A DNA stretch of 64,000 bases from a virus, in IMG/VR virus record IMGVR_UViG_3300046692_000091, positions 1 to 64,000 of that record. One strand, 5' to 3'. A program made the translations under genes and the position numbers. This document shows, piece by piece, positions 1-8,368 of this stretch (within the stretch, counting starts at the first letter, position 1; each line of letters opens with the position of its first letter). The notes under the pieces were generated by a model. The model had not been told where the DNA came from. It ran no database searches and saw nothing but the letters and a program-made list of their open reading frames with translations.

Positions 1-1
1 T

Positions 2-1513
2 GTGTATCTCCCAGGTAACTCTGATAAGGTACCGCTCGACAAAGGTAACTTTGGCGCTTGCTGCTCTACGGAAATTGTTTATGACCCTGAGGCACGTGTT
101 ACCATTCGTTATCAAGATATCGCTGATGATAACTTCGCTTTGCCAACAGCGGTAAACACTTATAAGAACTTACCGGTGTGGGAAGATCCTATTCGTGATA
201 TCCAGGTATCCCCTGTCCGCCGTATGTTAGACTTCCGTGTTGACATTGAATATCAGTCCGAAGGGATTGTAATGGCTAAGCGTTGGTTAGATGAACAACG
301 CGCACGTGTGTCTCGTGGTGGGGCTGAACTTACACTCAAGCTCGACTACTATTACATGTTGCCTCGTCCACTGCAAGCTTTGTTGCGAGCCATGTACGAT
401 ACGATTCAATGCAGTGATTGGCCCATCGAAGAAACTTTCCAGCAGTACCTGGATAAATACTTCTGGCAATCTAACACCCATGTCTGCACATTGATCATGA
501 CCCACGAGCAGCCTGCTATTCGCGAGCGGCAATTAGATGTAGTGGGATGGTTTGACTTTACCGGTACTCCTGATACTCCGGCAGCTAACTCTGATAAAGC
601 CGGTGCTTACACGGTATCGGTTACATTCACTGTGCGGTTCGAACAACCAACCCACGTCTATGTACGCTATCCACTGGTTTGTCATCAGAACCCAATCCCT
701 AATATGTTCTGGCCTAAGGTTCAACCTAAACGCTATCAACAAGTAGACCGTAAGCAGTCTTATCTGCGTGGTCCTTTAGATAAGCGATTCGTTGCCCCTC
801 GGCCACGACACGTCCCGTACATCCAATATCCTGCAGCCAATGACTGGACTACGACTCAAAAGCCTTACGATGCATTCACGTTCTATACTGGACTGGTGAG
901 TATCGAGAAGTCTGATCGCCGTAGTTTATTGGATCTGACAAACATTGGTGATTGGTTCTTTACTCCACACTTCATGGAATACTTTACTGATAAAGGTACT
1001 AATGCCATTCTTCGTCCAGGTGGGTTGTTTAACTTCCGTCTGTATAAGAACAACGAATGGATGGATCTACAGTTAGAACTCGAACCGGGTACTACAATGA
1101 TTCGTGCACCTTTTGATCTAGACCCTACTAAGTACTATCACATCGAGATTTCTATTGATCGGAACTGGTGGGCTGTTCATGATAAGGTGTGGGATTGTCT
1201 ACGTCGTTATCCAACCGTGTTCTGGACGGTGTGTAACCTGTTCAATGTAAGTGTTGGTCGTAAGCCTATGGACGAGATGAAACTACTAGGTGTTAAGCTA
1301 CCTGAACGTTTACCGAAAGTAGGTTGTCCCGGTGAAGGCTTATCAAAGTGGACTATTGATGTTCCAGTATTCAAGACAGGTGAAGTTAAGATCGAAGACG
1401 TAACACGTGCCCGTCAAGAAATGGAAATGCGCGGTGGCCCTTGGTTTAAAGGTAACCGTAACCAGATCATGACTGTGTTGTGTGGCGATATCGTTTCAAC
1501 GAGGAAAGAATAA
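2..1513 (+). CDS. Virion-type protein, probably 5'-partial
   Basis: Reads open from the first bases of the window for about 503 codons. A GTG lies at position 2, but no upstream sequence is available to judge a ribosome site, so the true start may be outside the window. The protein is rich in Tyr, Trp and Pro, soluble, with no transmembrane segment or enzyme motif that I recognise. It overlaps the next gene by one base (TAATG), so the two are translationally coupled in a four-gene operon. Size, composition and company suggest a tail or baseplate component of a jumbo myophage, by inference only. Confidence 0.75.
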   Translation: MYLPGNSDKVPLDKGNFGACCSTEIVYDPEARVTIRYQDIADDNFALPTAVNTYKNLPVWEDPIRDIQVSPVRRMLDFRVDIEYQSEGIVMAKRWLDEQRARVSRGGAELTLKLDYYYMLPRPLQALLRAMYDTIQCSDWPIEETFQQYLDKYFWQSNTHVCTLIMTHEQPAIRERQLDVVGWFDFTGTPDTPAANSDKAGAYTVSVTFTVRFEQPTHVYVRYPLVCHQNPIPNMFWPKVQPKRYQQVDRKQSYLRGPLDKRFVAPRPRHVPYIQYPAANDWTTTQKPYDAFTFYTGLVSIEKSDRRSLLDLTNIGDWFFTPHFMEYFTDKGTNAILRPGGLFNFRLYKNNEWMDLQLELEPGTTMIRAPFDLDPTKYYHIEISIDRNWWAVHDKVWDCLRRYPTVFWTVCNLFNVSVGRKPMDEMKLLGVKLPERLPKVGCPGEGLSKWTIDVPVFKTGEVKIEDVTRARQEMEMRGGPWFKGNRNQIMTVLCGDIVSTRKE

Positions 1514-2940
1514 TGCCAATCGTAGAACAAATTAAAGACCCCGGTGAACCGTGTTACGATCCGGGACAAGGCCCAGTGCCAGACGGTGCAGTGAAGATTG
1601 AATCCGAAGTCTTTCGTGGTATCACGATCGATAAAGAATATGCTCCTCCTTCTAACCTGATGCAGTGGACCAGTGGTTCGAACTGGATTGTAGATTACTG
1701 GTCACAGATTCTTAAAGCTGACCAAGAACCTACACCGCAGAACGTAGCCCGTGAACCACATGCACAACAGTATCGTTGGTTGAAAAGGATTCCATTGAAG
1801 GTTAACCAATCTTTGAATGGTGATTCTGATGATGTACTGAACGTCTGGACTCGAACAGGTGGTGGTCACACCTATGGCTTCATGACTCCTAACCAGGGTG
1901 ACATGTTTGCTGCCGGTATTGGTAATGGCCATACTGGTCTGTTTACCATCACTTCGGCTAAGCGTGTGACTATCCAGAAAGGATCGACGTATGCTATCGA
2001 GTGGAAGCAAGTCTCTGAGCTTACAGAAGAACGCTACAACGACTTGAAGCGTAAGTCTAACGAAGAGTACTGGTTCTCTGCTGCATCTGCTAACTCGGGC
2101 TGTGGTCCATTCATTTCGAATGAAGAACAAGCTCGTTCAACTATGTACGGTAAATTACTCCGCACATTGGTAGATCGTTACATCACGGATTTCTTCTCCA
2201 AAGAACATTCTACGTTCCTCGTACCAGATCAACTGTACAAGACTTATGACCATTGGGTAACCAAGGCATTCATCTCGATGGTTGATACTACGATGGATGG
2301 TCGGATGCGTAAGGTGAAAGCATTGAACGTAATGTCTGAACCAGTAATGTCTCAGCCTACTATCTGGGATGCTATTGTTCGACACGATATGGATAAGATC
2401 ACGGACTCTACTGAACGATGCCATTTGGTTAGCACCAAGATCTCTCGGTGGCGCCCTGAACTACAGGCTATCGGTTATTCAGGTATCCCTCGATTTGTGT
2501 TTCCTATGGAAGCTCCGACCGATGTGGATTCACAGTACGATGGTGAAGACCGTGCACGTCCATGGGGTATTCCATTCCATGAAGGTCAACCACGTCGCCC
2601 TCTGTCGGGTCCACATAAGACCCAGTTAGATCGTGATCTGGAATGGTTCCGTCGAGTTAAACCGGAAGAAGAAAAGAACTACTTCAATCAGATGTATCGT
2701 GTACCCGCTGATATCCACCCAGTGGTTCGTGACAACTATTATGTTTTCACGGAATCGTTCTATCGCTGTGATACTCACCTTCAATCTAAATTGGAGATGG
2801 TTACTACGACGATGATCAAAGGTGAAGAAATCGACAAAAATCAATTTGACGCATTGCTGGAGAACATCCGGTATTGGGACAACCTAGAACGGTTCTACTA
2901 CTACCCGGTGGTCATCGCATTGCTGAAGTATGCAATGTAG
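1513..2940 (+). CDS. Virion-type protein, 475 aa, function unknown
   Basis: ATG at 1513 overlaps the preceding stop (TAATG) and has GAGGAAAG just upstream, which is preferred over an in-frame ATG at 1480. The protein is soluble, with many Tyr and Trp and long charged stretches in the second half (around residues 370-450). No catalytic motif is visible. It sits in the same operon as the genes at 2, 2948 and 3528. Large adjacent uncharacterised proteins with one-base coupling are typical of phage structural modules, so a tail or baseplate role is inferred. Confidence 0.8.
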   Translation: MPIVEQIKDPGEPCYDPGQGPVPDGAVKIESEVFRGITIDKEYAPPSNLMQWTSGSNWIVDYWSQILKADQEPTPQNVAREPHAQQYRWLKRIPLKVNQSLNGDSDDVLNVWTRTGGGHTYGFMTPNQGDMFAAGIGNGHTGLFTITSAKRVTIQKGSTYAIEWKQVSELTEERYNDLKRKSNEEYWFSAASANSGCGPFISNEEQARSTMYGKLLRTLVDRYITDFFSKEHSTFLVPDQLYKTYDHWVTKAFISMVDTTMDGRMRKVKALNVMSEPVMSQPTIWDAIVRHDMDKITDSTERCHLVSTKISRWRPELQAIGYSGIPRFVFPMEAPTDVDSQYDGEDRARPWGIPFHEGQPRRPLSGPHKTQLDRDLEWFRRVKPEEEKNYFNQMYRVPADIHPVVRDNYYVFTESFYRCDTHLQSKLEMVTTTMIKGEEIDKNQFDALLENIRYWDNLERFYYYPVVIALLKYAM

Positions 2941-2947
2941 GTAAATC

Positions 2948-3523
2948 ATGGAAAAGGCACTGATCACTCGTAACACCGCTGCATGGCGGATTTGGAACTT
3001 ACGGTTCCATGTACAAATCCCAACTCTGGCCCAATACTCCGCTGAGTACCTACGCAAGAACTACATCAACATCTCTGGTGATCGAAGTCTCGATAAACTA
3101 CGGATGAACCAACTCGTAGACGTTAAACAAACGTGTGCTGGTTTGGCGATGATTATTGCAGAAGGCTATTCGTTCTCTATCCTGAATCGTTGGGACTGTG
3201 TGCAGATGTATAGCGACATCCAAGAACACTTCAGGAATTGGTTGGACATGACGTATGGTGGTTATCCACCAGATGCATTCCCTCCTATCTCGGATATGCG
3301 CTTGTTGGAAACGGTTGCCTTAGAGATGCACTCAGAAGCACAGCGATTAGCCCCAGCGGATCGTGAGCAAGCTTCCCGTATCTTCGATGGCATCAATCGC
3401 ATGAACCGTCGACGTAACTTAGCAGCTTCTGATAAGCAGGCTCGTGACCGTGTAATGCAGGGTGGTCAGTTGAAACCATACAACTCCATGATCGATCAAA
3501 TTGAAAAGTATATCTTGGGGTGA
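2948..3523 (+). CDS. Small virion-operon protein, 191 aa
   Basis: Starts 7 bases after the previous stop. The protein is predicted to be mostly helical, basic near the C-terminus (Arg-rich around residues 145-170, with NRMNRRRN), and has no membrane segment. Its place between two larger structural-type genes suggests an assembly or baseplate factor. I recognise no family. Confidence 0.75.
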   Translation: MEKALITRNTAAWRIWNLRFHVQIPTLAQYSAEYLRKNYINISGDRSLDKLRMNQLVDVKQTCAGLAMIIAEGYSFSILNRWDCVQMYSDIQEHFRNWLDMTYGGYPPDAFPPISDMRLLETVALEMHSEAQRLAPADREQASRIFDGINRMNRRRNLAASDKQARDRVMQGGQLKPYNSMIDQIEKYILG

Positions 3524-3527
3524 TTAA

Positions 3528-4925
3528 ATGGCTGTTGATAATACACTACTCATGCGAGAAGTTGATGACATCCGGGATAATGGCTTAGGCAATTCTGGAT
3601 GGCGGATTGATTGCCAAATCATTCTTAAAGAAACTCAATGGATCAAACCACGGAAAGTTGAATTCGAAGCACTAAACAGAGACTATGCTTCTAAGGAACA
3701 ATTCTCTGATCGGCGGATGATTCAATTCACGATGCAGCAGGGGGATTTCCAATATGACATTATTCCTAACCGGGATAACTTAATGGTGGAAGTTGTTTAC
3801 GTTCCTTTGCAATATAATTCGTCTGCTCCAGATACTACACGTAAGTCTGAAGTAAAACGTTATCGTGCTGTACTGATGTCTCAGTTCAACAATGCTCTAA
3901 CGAACAAGAATGCTCAGACCAGTTCACGAGAAGCATTGAACCAACTGGGCTTGATGCCTGTAGCAATGCAACTGATTGATGAAGCTGCATTCCGTATTAA
4001 CATGATGTCTTATGGCAATGGCTTACGTCAATGCACTACGATGATGGCTGTCCAAGAAGTATTAGCTTCTACGATGGGTGATGTTGGTACGCAGGATGCT
4101 AAACGAGTTAGCGGCATTAACTTCCAGGATGGTTTCAATACGGAGATCCGGACTGTTATGGATTTCCCTGATGGGATAATGTTGAAAGACGTACCCCATT
4201 ACATCCATGAAGAAGAAGGTGGTATTTATCCAACTGGGTTTGGTAGATACTTACAAGACCAGCATTGGTACATCTATCCACTGTACGACTCTACTCGGTA
4301 TAAGAAGAACACTAAGGTTCTGAAACTGATCAACGTTCCTAACGACCGTTATCAAGGTGCTGAACGTACGTACAAGATCGATGAGCAACATGTAACTGTG
4401 TTAGCTACAGGTGATGCGAGCTCTTTGGACAGTGGTTTAGCCGATAACCTGAAGCAAGGTAACGGTCTCCGCTTCGGGGACGTCACCAAGATGCTTGGGG
4501 AGTTCGGTACGGCGAAAGATAACAGAACCTTGATCGATCGTGCTTCTAACATCTTCGAGGTCTCTACGGGCCTCCTAGAGTCTGGTATGAACAACGTGCG
4601 CTGGGCGTATGATCGTGCTACCTCTAACCCATTCAAGCATTACTCCGAGATGGCTCGCCGTCGTGGTATGTTCTTGAAACTACAGTGGTACCATGGCGAT
4701 TCTGATTTACTGTACCCTGGAATGCCTGTTAAGTTTATGACTATCAATGACAACGATGTAGAAACATACAACGGTGTGTTATTAGGTGTAGACGAACAGC
4801 GAGGACAAGGTGACTCTAACGTGGAAGTAACATCTCACGTTGGTATTGTTACCCTCGGTGTATTCATTAACCGTAAAGAGGGTGACCCGGTGATCGTAGA
4901 TCCGGATGCTCCTCGCACAAACTAA
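3528..4925 (+). CDS. Virion-type protein, 465 aa, last gene of operon
   Basis: ATG follows GGGGTGATTAA and lies 4 bases after the preceding stop. The protein is soluble, with a mixed alpha/beta look, ending in a Pro/Asp tail (DPDAPRTN). No transmembrane segment or enzyme motif is seen. It closes the four-gene operon and is followed directly by a strong hairpin terminator (4936-4953). Function unknown; structural role inferred from size and neighbours. Confidence 0.8.
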   Translation: MAVDNTLLMREVDDIRDNGLGNSGWRIDCQIILKETQWIKPRKVEFEALNRDYASKEQFSDRRMIQFTMQQGDFQYDIIPNRDNLMVEVVYVPLQYNSSAPDTTRKSEVKRYRAVLMSQFNNALTNKNAQTSSREALNQLGLMPVAMQLIDEAAFRINMMSYGNGLRQCTTMMAVQEVLASTMGDVGTQDAKRVSGINFQDGFNTEIRTVMDFPDGIMLKDVPHYIHEEEGGIYPTGFGRYLQDQHWYIYPLYDSTRYKKNTKVLKLINVPNDRYQGAERTYKIDEQHVTVLATGDASSLDSGLADNLKQGNGLRFGDVTKMLGEFGTAKDNRTLIDRASNIFEVSTGLLESGMNNVRWAYDRATSNPFKHYSEMARRRGMFLKLQWYHGDSDLLYPGMPVKFMTINDNDVETYNGVLLGVDEQRGQGDSNVEVTSHVGIVTLGVFINRKEGDPVIVDPDAPRTN

Positions 4926-4928
4926 CGA

Positions 4929-4959
4929 CATAAGTGCCTCCCCAACGGGAGGCGTTATG
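4929..4959 (+). terminator. Hairpin terminator flanked by CATAA/TTATG
   Basis: Stem GCCTCCC (4936-4942), loop CAAC, stem GGGAGGC (4947-4953). The outer bases CATAA (4929) and TTATG (4955) can extend the pairing. The same boxed layout recurs at several module ends in this window. Confidence 0.8.
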
Positions 4960-4970
4960 CAGGTAATCAC

Positions 4971-5342
4971 ATGCTGGGTATTAATCACTTCATTCGCATA
5001 GAACAAGTCTGGTCTTACAACATGGTTGGTAGCCTTAAAGAAACGATGGCTATCGACATGCATGTTATCAATGATCTGTTTACCAAAGCAGCTTCTTATC
5101 TGATGGCAAAGCATAACTTTTACTTAGTGCAAGACAACCAGCAGTACAATGGCTACATGAACCAGCTCAGAGAGCATCTAGAGGGGCATTACACCGTTAC
5201 CCCTGACCATCTCATCTATTACTTCGAGAACATCTTCCGCATCATCTCACCGGCCTTGGCGCAGATCACTGATCGTATTGTTAATTGCACTACAATTACT
5301 ACAGATCAAGGAGATATTGAAGGATTCGTGTTCGGTACATAA
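4971..5342 (+). CDS. Hypothetical protein, 123 aa
   Basis: ATG at 4971 with GCAGGTAATCAC upstream, 12 bases past the terminator box. Soluble and mostly helical, with aromatic residues through the middle. I recognise no family. It lies between the structural operon and the first early-type promoter and could be a late gene read through the terminator. The Shine-Dalgarno match is only moderate. Confidence 0.65.
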   Translation: MLGINHFIRIEQVWSYNMVGSLKETMAIDMHVINDLFTKAASYLMAKHNFYLVQDNQQYNGYMNQLREHLEGHYTVTPDHLIYYFENIFRIISPALAQITDRIVNCTTITTDQGDIEGFVFGT

Positions 5343-5348
5343 AACGTG

Positions 5349-5377
5349 GATTTAAACCTTTTGAAAGGCTATATTAC
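5349..5377 (+). promoter_or_regulatory. Early-type phage promoter (GATTTAAA-N12-TATATTAC)
   Basis: GATTTAAAC at 5349-5357, a 12-base gap, then TATATTAC at 5370-5377, 43 bases before the ATG at 5413. TATATTAC resembles the early promoter core reported for phiKZ, which is read by the virion RNA polymerase. The same two boxes with the same gap recur at 5902, 7072 and 10716. Confidence 0.75.
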
Positions 5378-5412
5378 TAACCTGAATCTAAGCCCTCAAA
5401 AGGAACTGACTT

Positions 5413-5733
5413 ATGGATACAACGTCTAAAGTTGTGCTTGGTATTACAGGTAGTATTGCTTCAATATGCGTAGCTTCATTCGCACGTATTGCGCACCGCT
5501 CTAAAGAGGCCACCAAAGCTCTTGACCAAATGGGTGTAGAAATCAGGCTCATTCAGATTCAATTCAATGATGCCGATATTTCTCACATTCAAGCCGAGCG
5601 TGCTATCGATGTAGTTGTTGATAAATACAAGCACATCTACATGTGCTACACCTTGTCAGATAAAGCTTCAGCAAATGAGTTCTTTGAAATTCATCGCGCT
5701 GGTAGCAAGAAATTGTTGGGGTTCCCAGTATGA
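5413..5733 (+). CDS. Early membrane-anchored protein, 106 aa
   Basis: First gene behind the 5349 promoter, with AAAGGAA before the ATG. Residues about 7-27 form one hydrophobic segment (VVLGITGSIASICVASF), followed by a basic RIAHRSK. This suggests an N-terminal anchor with a soluble helical remainder of about 80 residues, possibly cytoplasmic. Its stop overlaps the next start (ATGA). Family unknown. Confidence 0.75.
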   Translation: MDTTSKVVLGITGSIASICVASFARIAHRSKEATKALDQMGVEIRLIQIQFNDADISHIQAERAIDVVVDKYKHIYMCYTLSDKASANEFFEIHRAGSKKLLGFPV

Positions 5734-5897
5734 GTAATGTGATTGATGATTCCGTTAACGAGCGTTACCGTAGAATGGCTGAGGGTAAGGAACCCAAGGT
5801 TACATCGCAAGACATCCTGTGGATCACACCAAAACGACTGGGCGCACTATTCACAGTGTGTCTGGTTATGACCGTTATGCTCAATGGTGTTCACTGA
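5730..5897 (+). CDS. Small tail-anchored protein, 55 aa
   Basis: ATG at 5730 overlaps the stop of the previous gene (ATGA), so the two are coupled. A charged N-terminal half of about 33 residues is followed by a hydrophobic stretch (LGALFTVCLVMTVML, about residues 38-51) near the C-terminus, a tail-anchor layout. Family unknown. The existence call rests on the coupling and the clear membrane segment. Confidence 0.65.
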   Translation: MSNVIDDSVNERYRRMAEGKEPKVTSQDILWITPKRLGALFTVCLVMTVMLNGVH

Positions 5898-5901
5898 GCT
5901 T

Positions 5902-5930
5902 GATTTAAAACGATTACAGGGCTATATTAC
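5902..5930 (+). promoter_or_regulatory. Early-type phage promoter
   Basis: GATTTAAAA at 5902-5910, 12-base gap, TATATTAC at 5923-5930, 46 bases before the ATG at 5969. Downstream bases (TACAGTGATAAT) are also shared with the element at 7093. Confidence 0.8.
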
Positions 5931-5968
5931 TACAGTGATAATAGCCCACTAATTTAAGGAAAAGCATC

Positions 5969-6088
5969 ATGAAAAATGCGCTGATGGCTTGGATGACAGT
6001 ATCTGTTGTAGGAGTATCGATGTTGATGCTTAATGAAATAGGTCGTCGTATGCAGACCATCGACGCACGTGCTGCTAAAGCCATTTAA
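5969..6088 (+). CDS. Tiny membrane protein, 39 aa
   Basis: ATG at 5969 with TTAAGGAAA upstream, the standard early-gene ribosome site here. One membrane segment covers about residues 4-22 (ALMAWMTVSVVGVSMLML), followed by a basic tail (GRRMQ...RAAKAI). It is the first gene of its transcription unit. Function unknown. Confidence 0.65.
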   Translation: MKNALMAWMTVSVVGVSMLMLNEIGRRMQTIDARAAKAI

Positions 6089-6113
6089 TTAAATCTCTCG
6101 ATGGAGCTCTACC

Positions 6114-6425
6114 ATGAATAAGCTCGCTCTTAGTTTGGTTACTGGTGTTCTCGTTACCTGTGGTCTGGCTGCTTGGAAAATCAATGACGTCAGCAAACAA
6201 CACACCGAAGCTTTGGAGTTGTTTACCAAAGAATTCGATGCACTGCACGCATTGGTAAAGTCCGGCATGCTGTCGGTAGAAGCAGGGTTGCAAGAGTACG
6301 AAATCCTGCACGCTCGTGGTGCAGAACGTTGCTTGGCCCATACCCTCGATCGTAGTGCTACTAAACAGTGGCTCGGCGATATCCACAAGGTCAATGTTGA
6401 ATTGATCAAGACCGCTAACGTTTAA
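6114..6425 (+). CDS. Early membrane-anchored protein, 103 aa
   Basis: GGAG lies 9 bases before the ATG. An N-terminal hydrophobic segment at residues 4-21 (LALSLVTGVLVTCGLAAW) is followed by about 80 helical, charged residues. Size and layout match the protein at 6483, which may be a diverged paralogue: anchor, helical middle, conserved-looking YE (in EYEIL and RYELL). Function unknown. Confidence 0.75.
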   Translation: MNKLALSLVTGVLVTCGLAAWKINDVSKQHTEALELFTKEFDALHALVKSGMLSVEAGLQEYEILHARGAERCLAHTLDRSATKQWLGDIHKVNVELIKTANV

Positions 6426-6433
6426 CCATTCCA

Positions 6434-6451
6434 TGGCGACTTCGGTCGCCA
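6434..6451 (+). terminator. UUCG hairpin between early genes
   Basis: Stem TGGCGAC (6434-6440), TTCG loop, GTCGCCA (6445-6451). No T-run follows, so it may be a partial terminator or an mRNA-stabilising structure. Confidence 0.6.
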
Positions 6452-6482
6452 GTTATGCCATCCCACATTAAGGAGTTTCATC

Positions 6483-6803
6483 ATGAGTAAATTTATCGTA
6501 GGCTTTACTGTGGGTGTCGTAGTTGGCGTCGCCGCATTCGGTGCATCGCTCTGGGTCCGTCATTATAAGACAGCTCAAGCTATCGATGATCTGGTTACCG
6601 GGTTTGAAGTAATCCGTAAAGACCACAAGGCTACAAATAACAATCTTACCTTGCGTGATGTTCTGATTCGTTATGAACTGTTACTCACCGAGATCAAGGC
6701 ACGTGTTCGTGTATCTGCAATTGATCCAGAAGAAATTGAAAAGCATCTGGACAATATTGCTGAATCCCATCGCTCTATCCTGAACACCATGTCCAAATAC
6801 TGA
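6483..6803 (+). CDS. Early membrane-anchored protein, 106 aa
   Basis: TAAGGAG lies 8 bases before the ATG. A long N-terminal membrane segment covers residues about 4-26 (FIVGFTVGVVVGVAAFGASL), then a helical charged domain with RYELLLTE near the middle. It resembles the 6114 protein in length and layout. Function unknown. Confidence 0.75.
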   Translation: MSKFIVGFTVGVVVGVAAFGASLWVRHYKTAQAIDDLVTGFEVIRKDHKATNNNLTLRDVLIRYELLLTEIKARVRVSAIDPEEIEKHLDNIAESHRSILNTMSKY

Positions 6804-6826
6804 TGCATCCATTAAAGGAGCCAATC

Positions 6827-7069
6827 GTGGCTAATGCACAAGTGCAGCAAAAACCAAAACCAGAATACGCTATCTACGGTTGTGAGATCGTTCCAGCTAC
6901 TAAGCTGTGGCCTGATCGTGAACAATGCGTAGGTAAGTTCATTGCAATGGGTCGGACTCAAGAAGAAGTTGACCCTGAGTTGCAAGGTATCCGTACCTCT
7001 CTGCTGGTCAAAGTTGACCTGGAAGCAGGTTACGTCGAAACCCTGAATTCGATCTACCGCATCAAATAG
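6827..7069 (+). CDS. Small soluble early protein, 80 aa, GTG start
   Basis: I chose GTG at 6827 because AAAGGAG (6814-6820) sits just upstream; an in-frame ATG at 6803 overlaps the previous stop but lacks a ribosome site. The product starts VANAQVQQKPKPEYAIYGCE and looks like a small beta-rich protein with no membrane segment. Its stop lies just before the next promoter. Family unknown. Confidence 0.65.
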   Translation: MANAQVQQKPKPEYAIYGCEIVPATKLWPDREQCVGKFIAMGRTQEEVDPELQGIRTSLLVKVDLEAGYVETLNSIYRIK

Positions 7070-7071
7070 TC

Positions 7072-7100
7072 GATTTAAAAGATTTAAACAGCTATATTAC
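7072..7100 (+). promoter_or_regulatory. Early-type phage promoter
   Basis: GATTTAAAA at 7072-7080 (with a second GATTTAAAC at 7081), 12-base gap, TATATTAC at 7093-7100, 46 bases before the ATG at 7139. The upstream box begins 3 bases after the stop codon of the preceding gene. Confidence 0.8.
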
Positions 7101-7138
7101 TACAGTGATAATCCCCCAGTAATCTTAGGAGTTGCATC

Positions 7139-7315
7139 ATGCTTAAGCTTATTCATATCGCTGGTTTGGCCGCTTTCACCGCAGCTAATACTGCCGTGAT
7201 CGTAGAAGAAGTTAAGAAGCCTGAGCCGTTGCGCAGCAATGCGAAACTGGCTGTTGGTCTCTCCTGTGTTGCTTTGGGCGTAACTTCGCTCATGCTCTCT
7301 TTCCGTAATACCTAA
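7139..7315 (+). CDS. Two-pass membrane protein, 58 aa
   Basis: TTAGGAG lies 8 bases before the ATG. Hydrophobic segments at about residues 3-22 and 37-55 are separated by a charged loop EEVKKPEPLRSN, a hairpin topology. It is a paralogue in layout of the next gene (7332), which also has a loop with a LKKP-like core. Function unknown; the size would suit a small regulator of a membrane complex. Confidence 0.7.
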   Translation: MLKLIHIAGLAAFTAANTAVIVEEVKKPEPLRSNAKLAVGLSCVALGVTSLMLSFRNT

Positions 7316-7331
7316 TCTAAGGAATACAATC

Positions 7332-7511
7332 ATGATCGGTTCCATCCTTCGCGTTACCCTGCTTGGCGTTGGTACTTATGTCTACGGTCGTAGTACTGTG
7401 GTTGAACTGAAAAAGCCGTCTGGCGACCGCAATAACCTTCAGCTTGTAGTAAGTGGCGCGATTGCTGGATTGTGTGCCTGTGCGATTGCTGAGATTGTAA
7501 CCTCGAAATAA
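7332..7511 (+). CDS. Two-pass membrane protein, 59 aa
   Basis: TAAGGA lies 10 bases before the ATG. Hydrophobic segments at residues about 3-18 and 38-57 flank a charged loop (VELKKPSGDRNN). It has the same two-segment plan and the same KKP loop as the 7139 gene, suggesting a tandem duplication. Function unknown. Confidence 0.7.
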   Translation: MIGSILRVTLLGVGTYVYGRSTVVELKKPSGDRNNLQLVVSGAIAGLCACAIAEIVTSK

Positions 7512-7532
7512 CCCCTGCCAGGTTTGCGGCAT

Positions 7533-7560
7533 GAGTTTATAGTCTTCGGATTATAAGCTC
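7533..7560 (+). terminator. Long UUCG hairpin in early region
   Basis: A 12-base stem (7533-7544 with 7549-7560) around a TTCG loop, with one G-T pair at the AT-rich outer part and one near the loop. No T-run follows at once; AT-rich sequence comes next. It separates the 7332 gene from the 7610 gene, which has no TATATTAC element of its own, so some readthrough is likely. Confidence 0.65.
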
Positions 7561-7609
7561 ACTCTAATTTAAGTTATATCAATTTTCTTTTTACCAGAGG
7601 ATACACATC

Positions 7610-7780
7610 ATGCAATTTAAAGGCATCTTCTCCAACGATCCAGCTAAAGCAATGTCGCAGAAAGACATTGATCTGCAGTCTTCCCGACTGAAATTTGTGA
7701 GTGCCGCCGGTGGTGTAATCATCATGGCTTTGGGTATTGCTTTGGGCACTGTAAAACTCGCCAATGAATTGAAAAAGTAA
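7610..7780 (+). CDS. Small tail-anchored membrane protein, 56 aa
   Basis: ATG at 7610 after CCAGAGGATACACATC. About 28 polar residues are followed by one membrane segment (residues 30-49, VSAAGGVIIMALGIALGTV) and a short basic end. Function unknown. Confidence 0.7.
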   Translation: MQFKGIFSNDPAKAMSQKDIDLQSSRLKFVSAAGGVIIMALGIALGTVKLANELKK

Positions 7781-7797
7781 TCAGCACAATCTAATGA

Positions 7798-7819
7798 GAG
7801 GGATCATGTCCGATCCCTC
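7798..7819 (+). terminator. Perfect 8-bp hairpin before macro-domain gene
   Basis: GAGGGATC (7798-7805), loop ATGTCC, GATCCCTC (7812-7819). No T-run follows. It could attenuate or protect the message of the 7849 gene. Confidence 0.45.
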
Positions 7820-7848
7820 CATTAACCAATTTCATGGGGGCCGGTTCA

Positions 7849-8325
7849 ATGGCTGAATTTATTATCGGTAAAGATATCTTCAAGGAACCTGGAGATCTTT
7901 ACATTGTCACAGTGAATACAATCGGTGTAATGGGTGCAGGTGTTGCCAAAGCATTCGCAGAACGTCATCACGATTTGTTTCTTAAATATAAACACGATTG
8001 CAAGATGAAGTCTATTACTATCGGACATCCTGCACTATACGAAGGTACGGATGGCAAGCGCTATCTAATGTTCCCCACCAAAGAGAACTGGCGGAACCCC
8101 TCAACCTACGATTACGTTGGATTAGGTCTACAGTGGATCATTGATAATATCGGTGAAGACGATGATCAGATCAATCCTAAATGGACAATGATTATACCAC
8201 CTCTCGGATGTGGCAATGGTGGCCTAGACTTCGATATCGTCTCTGAGATGATCGAAGAAGCATCACAGAAGATTCCAAACAAGATGGTTGTTGTGTATCC
8301 ACCTTGGATGAGCGGTAAACAGTGA
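7849..8325 (+). CDS. Macro-domain protein, DarG/TARG1-like ADP-ribose hydrolase
   Basis: The 158 residues form one macro domain. Seen: NTIGVMGAGVAKAF (about 23-36), the first ADP-ribose loop; MFPTKENWR (74-82), whose Lys78 matches the lysine reported as catalytic in DarG; and IIPPLGCGNGGLDF (115-128), the second loop. These fit the class that removes ADP-ribose from DNA or protein, such as the antitoxin half of DarTG. No toxin gene lies beside it, so it stands alone among early genes; an anti-DarT or general ADP-ribose eraser role is inferred. I chose ATG 7849 for the upstream GGGGG; ATG 7834 is an alternative. Ends just before a hairpin. Confidence 0.85.
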   Translation: MAEFIIGKDIFKEPGDLYIVTVNTIGVMGAGVAKAFAERHHDLFLKYKHDCKMKSITIGHPALYEGTDGKRYLMFPTKENWRNPSTYDYVGLGLQWIIDNIGEDDDQINPKWTMIIPPLGCGNGGLDFDIVSEMIEEASQKIPNKMVVVYPPWMSGKQ

Positions 8326-8330
8326 TACGC

Positions 8331-8362
8331 CATAAGCGCTACCCTACGGGGTAGCCTTTATG
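8331..8362 (+). terminator. Boxed hairpin terminator
   Basis: CATAA (8331), stem GCTACCC (8338-8344), TACG loop, GGGTAGC (8349-8355), then TTTATG. It ends the macro-domain unit, directly before the next early promoter. Confidence 0.75.
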
Positions 8363-8368
8363 CCGTGA

